Origin: Aegilops tauschii subsp. strangulata
Taxonomy: Eukaryota; Streptophyta; Magnoliopsida; Poales; Poaceae
Direction of reading: 5' to 3'
Length of the DNA: 64,000 nt
Assembly: GCF_002575655.3 (NCBI RefSeq)
Contig: NC_053035.3
Span: forward strand, 506,260,601 to 506,324,600
A program made the position numbers and the translations under genes. Under the pieces are notes generated by a model. It was not told where the DNA came from and did no database searches. It saw nothing but the letters and a program-made list of their open reading frames with translations. Each line of letters opens with the position of its first letter. The stretch's first letter is position 1. Of this stretch, positions 21,901 through 32,049 are shown piece after piece.

Positions 21901-22914
21901 TAATTATCCTCACTATATTATGCAGATTGAAGATCGTCGAGTGCAGAAAAGCAGAAATGTATGATATTGCGTTCATTAACAAAAATCTCATAGATGAATT
22001 TCAGGTTAAAAAGAGGGCCGAAGAGGCCGAGGCCAACTTGCTCAAATCATTGTTAATAAATCAAAACAAAGATTTAATACTCTTTCCTTACAACTTCAAG
22101 TGAGTGTTACTGTCGTGTGCATATTCGGTTTCCCTTATTACTCGAGCGAGGTTATAGTAATGTAATTGATGAGTTATGCATGCGTGCGCAGCTTCCACTA
22201 TATTCTCCTGGAGATTAAGCTTGAGCGGGGACTAGTAACCGTCTTAGACTCGAGACGAAAAGATCCCGAGACCTATGCGGACATGAATAAAATTCTCAAC
22301 AAGTAAGTTCAATCGATCATTATCGCACCATATCGGCAACTTTTTGTTCATTTCCTGATATCTCAAGTAATAATTATTTTCTTTGTCTTGCAGGGTTTGG
22401 AAACAGTTCACCGCAGAAGCTCCGGGACTGCTGAAGGAGCTGCGATATACATACCCGAAAGTAAGTACTACTAGCTAGCTAGTTGCGCGCATCTCCCGTT
22501 GATTCTAGCTACTTTCATCAATGCCATTTATAATGCTTCATTATCAGTTTGATTGACCTATATTTCTCGTAAAGTGCGTGTGGCAGGAACAAGGGAATGA
22601 TTACTGTGGATACTACGTGTGCGAGTTCATCTACAACGCGACTTTGAAAAATAAGCGGGGCTACTCTAAAAGACAATATGAAGTGCGTAAGCAATAATAT
22701 TCACAATTTCATTTTATTACACCATCATTTCTGTTGAGTTTCATTCATATATATGTATTAACCCCCTTCTTCAAATTAGACGTGGCAGATGCGGAATGAA
22801 CTCCTACCACAAGATCGCATGAAAGCAATTCAAGAGGAATTGGCGGGATTTTTTCTTGACCACGTCATCAATAAAGCCGGAGAATACCATGTGGAAGTTG
22901 AGTTCAAATGCTAG
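18981..22914 (+). pseudogene. Ptta/En-Spm transposon protein fused to Ulp1-type cysteine protease, broken
   Basis: Exons read: 18981-19274, 19380-21837, 21926-22100, 22192-22302, 22394-22460, 22587-22682 and 22780-22914; all junctions are GT-AG and in phase. The N-terminus has three copies of EGHRDDGSGDRMEG. Next comes a Transposase_24-like region (about 19410-20320), a Pro-rich linker (20780-21110), and a C-terminal C48/Ulp1 domain. The protease triad is visible: His in NFHYILLE (22196), Asp in VLDS (22247), Cys in YCGYYVCEF (22605), with the oxyanion Gln at 22590. Two lesions break the frame: a likely one-base loss in the A-run near 19897, and TAG at 20096. From 20099 to 22914 the frame is open. 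Ulp1 domains in CACTA and Mutator elements are known; their role is unclear. Confidence 0.82.
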
Positions 22915-23296
22915 GGGATTGTAAGAGATCTTACATATTGTATATGTATGTAGCCAGTAGCGTCGGATAGATAATACGAAAACTTGTTGTTCGACCAATC
23001 TCTCGGAGAAGGAGAGGTCGATCACTTCTCTCGGTATGCATGACGAACTTCTGTACTTAATGGTTTCCTTCATTTTCTTACTAGCTAGCGTGTCGAGGGC
23101 CTCTCTATACGTATAGTACGTAGCGTCGACCAAGCACGGAGATAAGAGAGGACACTTCTCTCTATTAATTAATTATCTACCTAACACAATATATGAAACA
23201 CCTTAATTAACCATACAAAACCCCCAAATCCACCCCCCCCCTTTCAAAAAAAAAACAAAAACCCTAGCCACTGAACAGCTGACGCGTGGATGCCTA

Positions 23297-23502
23297 TTGG
23301 TCCCGGTTGGTGCCACCAACTGGGACTAAAGGGCCTCCTGCCTGGGCTCGCAGCACCGGCCACGTGGAGGCCCATCTGTCCCGGTTAGTATAAGAACCGG
23401 GACTAAAGGCCTAGGCATTAGTAACGACCCTTTAGTCCCGGTTCCCCAACCGGGACAGATGGGCCTTATGAACCGGGACAAATGGCCCTTTTTCTACTAG
23501 TG
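23297..23502. repeat. Right subterminal repeats and TIR of CACTA
   Basis: Copies of GGTCCCGGTTGGTGCCACC and AACCGGGACTAAAGG precede the right end TTTTTCTACTAGTG (23489-23502). The 3-bp duplication TTT follows. Confidence 0.85.
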
Positions 23503-23505
23503 TTT

Positions 23506-24558
23506 CCGTGGCAACGCATGAGCGTTATGCCGTAGTGGTTCAGCCCGTGATGAAAGGTGGGTCCAGTATAGAAGCAGGAGGAACTAGCAATAAGATGGGA
23601 AGGCAGTTGCCAACCTTGTCCCTTGCTGCTGGCCTGCCACAGCAGTGTCTATTACTAGCAGCTTACTTAGAATACAAGTTTGTGGATTTTGTGATAAGAG
23701 TGAGAGGGATGGGGTTGAGGTTAGTCTGTTCAGATATATGGCTGTCTGAGTAGAATAATGTCCCTACTTCAGAAAATGTGACAAATTGCATTTTATTAGA
23801 GATTATTTTGCAACAAATTGCATGAGTAAGCGGTTCATATAATTTTTTCGTTATGTTGTACAATTTTTTGGTTAGGATAGAAGAGTAAATGCATGGTTTG
23901 TTGCTCCAAGAGTTAATAATGGACACAGTAGCCTATCAGTTGCATGCCCAATAACTGACATCATATTTTTATTTCGTGGTAATGCACGACATTTAACTGT
24001 ATGTTACAACGTGGTAATGGCCCAGGAGACATCGAATCTGGCTTCTTGGCTGTGGGGGCATCACAGGCCGCACACGCCTCCTCTCCCTTGATGGCGGTGG
24101 TGGATCGGCATCAACACGGGAGGAAAGGATCAGGGCGGAGAGCAGGGCGATTGGTGGGGGAACCCTCCTTGGTGGTATGTGGGAAAGTATAGTGCGAGGA
24201 AAGTACAGTGTGAAGGGGAGAGAGAGAGAGCCATGGCGAAGGTGTGGTGGTCGTCATCTGGTTTTAAAGAAGAGAGCTTCAGCAAGAAATGTCGCGCTAT
24301 AGTGGGAAACCGAGTGGGAAGGGGAGGGCCAGACAAGAAAAGGGGAGGGTGCGACGTGGGGTGGAGTTTTTGTGTTGTGAGCGCGCGTTGGAGATAGCGG
24401 ATAGTCCGGAACACACTCTCGCCCACATATAGGCTGGATTTGAGGGAACCCGGACTGTTCAGACGGTTGAATTTTGGTGAGCCCATTGGGCACCCGTTTG
24501 ATGTCCAAACACGTCTGAACGTATAACGGAGAAATGAGTATCGACCTTGGAGACGATC
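23506..24558. other. Intergenic, with a likely Harbinger terminus near 24558
   Basis: No gene is supported. The segment 24190-24558 looks, on the minus strand, like the 5' end of a PIF/Harbinger element: an end at about 24558 next to TTA (GGAGACGATC/TTA), then a CT-rich leader. No partner terminus was found, so it is probably a truncated copy. Confidence 0.35.
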
Positions 24559-25049
24559 TTAATCATTTGTTTAATTTATTTATATGCATTGTAGGGCTGC
24601 GACCAGGTCAACCTAGGGCAGCCCACAGCCACTGCGTGCCCTGACGGTTCCCCTCCCGGGCGTGTGGGGTTTCGGGTCTATAAAAGCATCCGCCAAATTG
24701 CTTGCGTAACACGTTTCCGGCCGGGTCTCATTCGACATGAGTTGCGGTGTATCATCTCCGGCATCGAGGATACACGGTGACGTGTTCGTGTGCAAACACC
24801 GGCATCTGCAGAAAAAGGGTTTTCCCAGCTGAATGGGAAGGAAAATAAGTGGGCTGGCTTCACTGGGCCACAGCGCGCGCGGCGCACATACGAAATTTCT
24901 GACAAACCGTTTTTGCCTTGTCTAAATAAAAAAGCAGATGGACGCACACGAAACTAGTACCATCTCGGATAGAAAAAAAATCTTTTCGGCGGTGGATGAA
25001 GAAATAGTAGAAATGCACCTTGCTTTATTAGTAAATGTATAGATATAGA
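24559..25049. other. GC-rich intergenic sequence
   Basis: No gene or element is identified. The stretch ends where RR-type upstream sequence begins (TTAATGTACAGTCTGGAATA at 25051). Confidence 0.4.
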
Positions 25050-25642
25050 TTAATGTACAGTCTGGAATATATTGGATGCAATATATGGTGGATCTCTATA
25101 TACGTTCAAACTACGTATTTTTTTCCTGCCATAATGAGACCAAGAATCAATTGCCATGACTAATGAAACCAAGAATTAATTCTGATAGATTTTACATTAA
25201 CTAATTAATACCCAGTCTGGAATACACTGGTTGCAATATACGCTCGAGTAGTAAGTATATATCTTGGCATGTTCAAATACGTCTAGCCATAATAAAAACC
25301 AAGAATTAATTACCACGATCTATCTGATCTCGAGGTGAACTGCCACCCGCACATTGCTGATTGCAAATTAAACAGGCATTAATTTTAATCAAGTTCTGGG
25401 ATCGAGACAGATATACTCCGTATATACGCTAGCTGTGATCGCGATCGATGCAGATATGCGTGTCATAATCGGCAAGCTTTGAGGCGATATAAACAGAACA
25501 GCGGTGGAATGCAAGTAGTTACTCCATATCATTTAATCGCAAAAGATACGCCAGCCAACACAATATTTGATTTTCCCTGGTGGAATTAGAAAGCAAGTGC
25601 AAGCTCGATACGAATGGACGGCCGAGATCGACCGGCCACCCC
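25050..25642 (+). promoter_or_regulatory. Upstream region of RR-2, with an internal duplication
   Basis: The block conserved upstream of RR-1 and RR-3 starts twice: at 25051 (TTAATGTACAGTCTGGAATA) and at about 25200 (TTAATACCCAGTCTGGAATA), each followed by GGATGCAATATA or GGTTGCAATATA and later by CCATAAT. About 150 bp of promoter was therefore tandemly duplicated, or two copies were fused. The proximal part (25520-25690) follows the RR-1 layout. Confidence 0.6.
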
Positions 25643-25650
25643 TATAAATA
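25643..25650 (+). promoter_or_regulatory. TATA box of RR-2
   Basis: TATAAATA in the same CCCC-TATAAATA-CCCCTGTACC context as RR-1. A leader intron ending in GCAG at 26434 is inferred from the conserved acceptor 19 nt before the ATG. Confidence 0.7.
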
Positions 25651-26453
25651 CCCCTGTACCTTGGCCGGGTACAAGGCACACAACACCACCAAAGCCCCAA
25701 GCAGCAAGCACCAGAGCAACCGTAGTTTCATAGCCACTGTCATAAGCTCAAAGGTTCATAGCCACTGTCCTCCATCTATGTCTTGTCGTGCATCTTCCAC
25801 TAGTTTTCTCTCCATGCATGCCTACAAGATCGATCTAGATTGTTGTTGGCAGCACACTTTCTGGTTGTTGTTGGCAGCCATGTATAGGCATCGCCATTCT
25901 TTTTTTGGTTGTGTTCTTTGCTTTCTTTACTTCATCCTTATGCTGTTTTTTTGTGAAGAATTTCATAAAGTGGTAAATTATCAATTAAGAAACTGTACCT
26001 CTTGCAACAACAACAACTACGTACATATATCTGTTCCTTCCTTAATTTGTTTCTTCTGCCTGTTTTTTGCATCACCGCTGGTACATACAAGATCCAGATT
26101 GTTAGAGGCGCTGCCTAAACATGTGCACAGCACTGCCTATATATGTTGAACTTGTTGTTGGAACGAAGCCATGCGTATGGATCTATATTAGATACCGTGC
26201 ATGCATGTTGCCAATATATGATTTTTTATTAGCTGAGATCTATGAAACGTGTGGTCATCTTCCAGATGATTTGTAACCGATCAGTTTGCAACTAAAATGC
26301 ACAAGCTTGCACTGTTATTTACTAATCATTAATATTATGATGCTTGTGTTAATTATACTTATAACAATCTCCTTGAAAATATTATCTAGGTGCGTATCAG
26401 AAATAACTAATATCCTTATTAATTCTCTTTGCAGTTATTTTAGCTAGCTGATC

Positions 26454-26917
26454 ATGGCATCATCCCTCAAGGCACTGCTTGTTGAGGATATTAAGGTTGA
26501 CAGCATGGTTCTCTCCTTCATGCTACGCAGATTTCACTGTGAGGTCACCCTGGCTAAGAATGGGAAAGAAGCCGTTGATATGTTCCTTGAGGGTAACAAG
26601 TTCGACATTGTTTTGTGTGATAAGGACATGCCCATAATGACCGGTCCCGAGGTACTTGCTTGAGTTAATTTGACGGTTTTTTCTTTTCCATATATTGGAT
26701 GGTCATCTCATTGACACTTCTATATGTTACTCCACAGGCAGTCATCAAGATCCGTGCTATGGGAGCCACCGATGTGAAGATCGTCGGGGTGTCCGCTGAT
26801 GATAACGCCATGGAGGCGTTCATGAGTGCCGGTGCTGATGACTTTGTGCCCAAACCAATGAGGCTTGAGGTTCTCGGGCCTATGATTGAGGAGGTCATCA
26901 ACAGGAAAAACAATTAG
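26454..26917 (+). CDS. Receiver-only two-component response regulator RR-2 (type-C, ORR41/42-like)
   Basis: Exon 1 is 26454-26651 and exon 2 is 26738-26917 (GT at 26652, AG at 26736-26737), giving 125 aa. All receiver landmarks are present: acidic pair Glu11-Asp12 (LLVED), phospho-acceptor Asp56 in CDKDMPIMTG, Ser85 in GVSADD and Lys105 in FVPKPM. It is the most divergent of the three intact copies (VEDIKVDSMVLSFM against VDDMAVERLVASAM in RR-3) and its flanks differ most. It should work as a phosphate-accepting receiver without DNA-binding output, probably in a cytokinin-type or other HPt-dependent relay. Rice ORR41/42 are the nearest proteins I can name. Confidence 0.9.
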
Positions 26918-27617
26918 CAACGCTTGCTCGATCCATCCTTGGAGGAAGAAATTAAGCTAGCGCATATACTATGAATATTTGCTAGCTTTGCTATGCATTA
27001 TATTATTGTTGGGTTCTCATTTTGTTTTCGAGGTCAAGCAGAGAGGCTATCCATAATTAGATCATTGGGATCGATGTAATGTGCAACAATTTTGAATTGA
27101 ATCTATTATTCTATTACTTCTTGTTGATTTATGCTTCAGGGTGTGTAACATGTGCATGTGTTCCGGAGGCAAGTTATTCGAGTCTCAATTAATTTGATAA
27201 CTGTTTCACGGTTTCGATTTCTTTCATTGGTTTCTGGAAACATGAAACAAATACAATGTGAATGGCGCATTTAATCACCAGAGATACGCCAACATTTATT
27301 TGATATTCCCCAATGAAATTTAAAAAGCGGTGCAGATTGATATTGACCAACGTGACTTCAAATGGATGTGGGCATGAACCTGCCATCCCAACAAATACAT
27401 ACATTATAGAAGCAAGCAACCCTCCTCCATAAGCTTAGGGTTCACAATTCCCTCCTTACCTACCAAAACCACAAGATATTTCGTAATGGGTAGGCATACA
27501 ACATACTTATGACTATTCCTTCCTTTTTTTTCTGCCTTTATTTTCAGTTTTCTGTCCATCTTGCGCCATTTAGTAGCACTATTTTAGTCTCCATGCATGG
27601 ATACAAGATATAAATTG
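26918..27617. other. 3' flank of RR-2 with decayed RR promoter relic
   Basis: The 3' untranslated part is followed at about 27260-27450 by a weak match to the RR upstream block (CACCAGAGATACGCCAACATT, TTTAAAAAGCGGTGCAGATTG, TCCTCCATAAGCTTAGGGTTC). As after RR-1 and RR-3, no receiver coding sequence follows. Confidence 0.45.
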
Positions 27618-27876
27618 TTAGAGCATCTACGACCAGACTTGGCCCATCCACCCCTATACGTCCGCGGGCACGTCCGGATGTGTCCCCATAGAACGCTGGA
27701 TGGCATCTCATTTGTCTCCCCAGACAACCACACCCCTCATATCAAAACCCTTAAAATCCATGCACCTCCATCATATAGCACAAATTCACCACAAATTCAA
27801 TAGTTCAACAATGCAACAAATAAAAAATGAATCACAATTCAATAATTCAACACAAGCCAAAGTGAAATACGATAAT

Positions 27877-29865
27877 TCATAGATAGATGATACAAGAATG
27901 AATCATTCCGCGCTCGCAGCCCCTCTCTATTTGCGCGTTGATGTCTTTTTCTTCTGCCTTAAGCCACTTCCTGCCTTCCGGATCCAAGAGGATAGTGTTG
28001 GCCAACATGATCCTCGAATCCTCCGTGTCCCGAGCCAGCTGCAACCTCTCTTTCTCAAGCTCGCATCAGGGCCAGCCCTGATGTATGGTCGGTGGGGCGA
28101 CGGCCGAGCCCCCCTGATCTGGTATATATGTAAGTTAGTATAGCCCAGCAAAAAAATTAGGTAGGGAAAAAATTAGAGGAAGCCAGGCACAAGGGGCTGG
28201 AGATGGGCTAGGTCAAATTGCTGCTAGCGATAGGTGAACCATCGACACTCTGAATATCAGATCGTTTACAGGTTCCTTTTGTCTTCTACTCTTCGTCAAT
28301 CGCTCGGCCGCTCGGGAATTAGCGGGATTCTTGTTTGTTGACTCATTGTCGCCGCTGCGTGCGGCAACCTGGTGTTGTGCCGCTGCCGTGCGCCCATGCC
28401 AGCAACCCGCCCATGAGCCATCTGGCATCCGCTAGACCGCGAGGCGTGACCATCAGCCATCCGTAGTTCATTTCCTCATTGGCAAATCATTTTAGCGTCT
28501 GCATAATCCGCGAAACCGCGACCGTGAGTTCACAGAGTCACAAGTACGTATTCATCCATCCAATTATCTGCTTCTTTTTACTGTATCTCTGTAGTGTTGT
28601 GTGGATTTTGAAATTGAGATTTATACCCTTCCCGAAAAATTTAGTCATTGTCAAGGGCATTTAGACGGTTCCTTCCCTATAAAAGATTTCAACTTACATC
28701 TTGAGGATCAAAGTGGCCACAAAACGATGTTTCAGGTCTGCAGATGATATCATGTAATATATTGATTTCTCTGTTCCACATTTTTTCCTAGTTAATGAAA
28801 TTTATCTCACTATCCTCATTATCTATAGGGCTTGGAACATGGTTCTAATCCTTCATCAAAAAGCAAAAAATCTTATAGAAAAGAACATGCATAAAGAGGC
28901 ACTGGATGCATTGATGTTGGCGGATGTAAGCATTATTACTACTCTATGTGATTTTTTCCTATTATAAGAAGCATGCATGTGCATCCTTTAGATAGCTACA
29001 TATTGAAGGAAAAATAGTGTGGTCTATGTAAATGTCCCAAGAGGTTTATATTAAGAGCCCCCGGCTTCTAGGTTCGCCCTGGGTCCCCAAAATCTCTTGA
29101 CCGGCCCTGGCTCCCATTTGACATACGCCTCACTTCTCAAAATTTTTTGACATACGCCTCATGCTTCTCCAAGTCCATGTTCTCCCTCTCAAGCTGCAAC
29201 TTGTTGTTCACCCTCTCTAGGTCCCAATCCATCTTCTCATTTTGCAAATTGAAGAAGAGCTTGTACCTTTCCTCGATGTAAAAAATGCCCATCCATGTGG
29301 CGGTCATTTTGCTCACCGTAGCATCGTGCGTGGCCCTACCCTTCTCCCACTTGTATCCCATCACTTTGTGGTTTCTCTTTGGCACGGTGGATTCTCCCCC
29401 CCTCCAACTTCCTCATCTTAGTCATCCAATCCGATGGATTGTTGGGAGATTGAGCCATCGTTTTTCTTCAAGTTCTTGTTGTTGTTTTTGAGCGCATCGA
29501 TGAGTTGTTGCCACTTTGGTTTCCCATTCAGTTTCAACCAACAATGGCACATAGTGAATGACTTCCCCTTGGTTTGTTGGTACGAAGTGGTAGCCAACCC
29601 CATCTAGCAAACAGGACACATGAGAATGCAACAAACAAAGCTAGCAATGCAAATGATGATAAAATGAAGCAAGTCAATTTACACAACTCTTGATTCCAAC
29701 ACCACTTTGGTTCCGGCCAATCATGTAAGAATAGTAGCTGCAAAACTTGTCCATGCTCTCCTGGATGATGGACCATCTATGTTGGAGACAAGCCTCATTG
29801 CAGGTGGTATGGATTAGGGCATGACTCCACACATTCCTTATGTTCATGGTCAGGCTTGCGGACAT
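27877..29865 (-). pseudogene. Harbinger-associated NAM/Myb-like protein gene, interrupted
   Basis: Minus strand. The N-terminal piece (29865-29674) has a trihelix/Myb-like stretch (CLQHRWSIIQESMDKF). A middle piece (about 29600-29430) has KGKSFTMCHCWLKL. The C-terminal pieces are coiled: ERYKLFFNLQNEKMDW before the hAT, and ELEKERLQLARDTEDS with GRKWLKAEEKDINAQ after it (28060-27890), ending at a stop at 27877-27879. This order is that of the plant NAM-associated C-terminal-domain proteins that accompany PIF/Harbinger transposases. In-frame stops near 29137 and 29449, a small duplication near 29118-29160 and the hAT insertion break it. Confidence 0.6.
28067..29109. mobile_element. hAT element, 1.04 kb, non-autonomous
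   Basis: The ends are CAGGGCCAGCCCTG (28067-28080) and, inverted, CAGGGCCGGTCAAG (ending at 29109). The flanking 8-mers GCTCGCAT (28059-28066) and GCTCCCAT (29110-29117) are an 8-bp duplication with one change, as expected for hAT. No intact transposase is seen inside. Removing it with one TSD rejoins the Harbinger reading frame as ...VK-WELEKE.... Confidence 0.82.
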
Positions 29866-29894
29866 TTTCCCAATACTTGTTGCCTTTTGCTTGG

Positions 29895-30116
29895 TGATAC
29901 GTCTCTAACGTATCTATAATTTTTTATATCATTTTACATTATTTTTCTGGACTAACTTATTAATTTAGTGTCTAGGGCCAGTTCCTGTTTTTTCTTATTT
30001 TTGGTTTCGCAGAAATTACATATCTAGGAAGGTCCAAATACGATGCCAATTTTTGAAGATTTTTTCTCGACAATGAAGGATCCTAGAAGCTTTGGGAGAG
30101 GTCGACGGGACCCACG
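29895..30116. repeat. Left part of an older LTR-type repeat split by the Copia insertion
   Basis: It starts with TGATACGTCTCTAACGTATC, a start I associate with common Triticeae LTRs. The sequence is interrupted at 30116 by the Copia element and resumes at 38683. The family was not assigned. Confidence 0.5.
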
Positions 30117-31846
30117 TGTTGGGGAACATAGTAACTTCAAAAAAAAAATCCTACGCACACGCAAGATCATGGTGATGCATAGCAACGAGAGGGAGAGTGT
30201 TGTCCACGTACCCTCGTAGACCGAAAGCGGAAGCGTTAGCACAACGCGGTTGATGTAGTCGTACGTTTTCACGATCCGACCGATCAAGTACCGACCGCAC
30301 GGCACCTCCGAGTTCAGCACACGTTCAGCCCGATGACGTCCCTCGAACTCCGATCCAGCCGAGTGTTGAGGGAGAGTTTCGTCAGCACGACGGCGTGGTG
30401 ACGATGATGATGTTCTACTGACGCAGGGCTTCGCCTAAGCACCGCTACAGTATTATTGAGGTGGACTATGGTGGAGGGGGGCACCGCACACGGCTAAAAG
30501 ATCAAACGATCAATTGTTGTGTCTTTGGGGTGCCCCCTGCCCCCGTATATAAAGGAGCAAGGGGGAAGGCAGCCGGCCTAGGAGGAGGGCGCGCCAAGGG
30601 GGGAGTCCTACTCCCACCGGGAGTAGGACTCCTCCTTTCCTTGTTGGAGTAGGAGAGAAGGAAAGAGGGGGAGAGGGAGAAGGAAAAGGGGGCTGCACCC
30701 CTTGTCCAATTCGGACCAGAGGGGGGGTGCACGCCTCCTTCCTTTTGGCCTCTCTCCTCTATTCCCGTATGGCCCAATAAGCCCCAATACTTCTGCCCGG
30801 CGAATTCCCGTAACTCTCCGGTACTCCGATAAATACCCGAATCACTCGGAACCTTTCCGAAGTCCGAATATAGTCATCCAATATATCGATCTTTACGTCT
30901 TGGCCATTTCGAGACTCCTCGTCATGTCCCCGATCTCATCCGGGACTCCGAACTACCTTCGGTACATCAAAACATATAAACTCATAATATAACTGTCATC
31001 GAAACGTTAAGCGTGCGGACCCTACGGGTTCGAGAACTATGTAGACATGACCGAGACACGTCTCCGGTCAATAACCAATAGCGGAACCTGGATGCTCATA
31101 TTGACTCCCACATATTCTACGAAGATCTTTATCGGTCAGACCGCATAACAAAATACGTTGTTCCCTTTGTCATCGGTATGTTACTTGCCCGAGATTCGAT
31201 CGTCGGTATCTCAATACCTAGTTCAATCTCGTTACCGGCAAGTCTCTTTACTCGTTCCGTAATACATCATCCTACAACTAACTCATTAGTTACAATGCTT
31301 GCAAGGCTTATAGTGATGTGCATTACCGAGAGGGCCCAGAGATACCTCTCCGACAATCGGAGTGACAAATCCTAATCTCGAAATACGCCAACCCAACAAG
31401 TACCTTCGGAGACACCTGTAGAGCACCTTTATAATCACCCAGTTACGTTGTGACGTTTGGTAGCACACAAAGTGTTCCTCCGGTAAACGGGAGTTGCATA
31501 ATCTCATAGTCATAGGAACATGTATAAGTCATGAAGAAAGCAGTAGCAACATACTAAACGATCAAGTGCTAAGCTAACGGAATGGGTCAAGTCAATCACA
31601 TCATTCTCCTAATGATGTGATCCCGTTAATCAAATGACAACTCATGTCTATGGCTAGGAAACATAACCATCTTTGATTAACAAGCTAGTCAAGTAGAGGC
31701 ATACTAGTGACACTCTGTTTGTCTATGTATTCACACATGTATCATGTTTCCGGTTAATACAATTCTAGCATGAATAATAAACATTTATCATGATATAAGG
31801 AAATAAATAATAACTTTATTATTGCCTCTAGGGCATATTTCCTTCA
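30117..31846 (-). repeat. 3' LTR of the Copia element
   Basis: 1730 bp, bounded by TG and CA. It lies downstream of the coding strand, so it is the 3' LTR. The ORFs on it are shared with the other LTR and are not genes. Confidence 0.93.
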
Positions 31847-31860
31847 GTCTCCCACTTGCA
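31847..31860 (-). other. Polypurine tract
   Basis: On the minus strand GCAAGTGGGAGAC lies directly before the 3' LTR start, the expected plus-strand primer of reverse transcription. Confidence 0.75.
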
Positions 31861-32049
31861 CTAGAGTCAATAATCTAGTTCACATCACCATGTGATTTAA
31901 TACCAATAGTTCACATCACCATGTGATTAACACCCATAGTTCACATCGTTATGTGACCAACACCCAAAGGGTTTACTAGAGTCTATAATCCAGTTTACAT
32001 CGCTATGTGATTAACACCCAAAGAGTACTAAGGTGTGATCATGTTTTGC

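Larger units (their letters stand above)
6121..23502 (+). mobile_element. CACTA (En/Spm) transposon, 17.4 kb, satellite-bearing
   Basis: Both ends are CACTAGTAGAAAAA in inverted orientation (6121-6134 and 23489-23502). The element is flanked by the 3-bp duplication TTT (6118-6120, 23503-23505), as expected for CACTA elements. Subterminal repeats of GGTCCCGGTT/AACCGGGACC type occur at 6165-6365, 16977-17213 and 23297-23480. Cargo: a small membrane-protein gene, a ~9 kb array of 336-bp repeats, and a Ptta-Ulp1 gene. No DDE transposase of the TNPD/Transposase_21 type was recognised, so it is probably non-autonomous and depends on a relative. Confidence 0.9.
27621..29894 (-). mobile_element. PIF/Harbinger-type element, truncated, with nested hAT
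   Basis: It begins next to TTA (27618-27620) with GAGCATCTACGACC, a Harbinger-like terminus. On the minus strand it carries exons of a NAM-associated/Myb-like protein (27877-29865). No transposase and no second terminus are seen; the right side ends against another repeat at 29895. A hAT element (28067-29109) sits inside the coding part. Confidence 0.6.

Noticed and set aside
24613..24947. GC-rich block as a gene exon
   Set aside because: No frame with a recognisable domain, no splice context and no match to the RR duplications.
25580..26149. 189-aa frame upstream of RR-2
   Set aside because: It spans the TATA box and leader intron of RR-2. The homologous RR-1 and RR-3 regions do not keep it open.
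30461..31513. ORFs in the Copia LTR, repeated at 37327-38344
   Set aside because: They are LTR sequence shared by both copies and contain no known domain.
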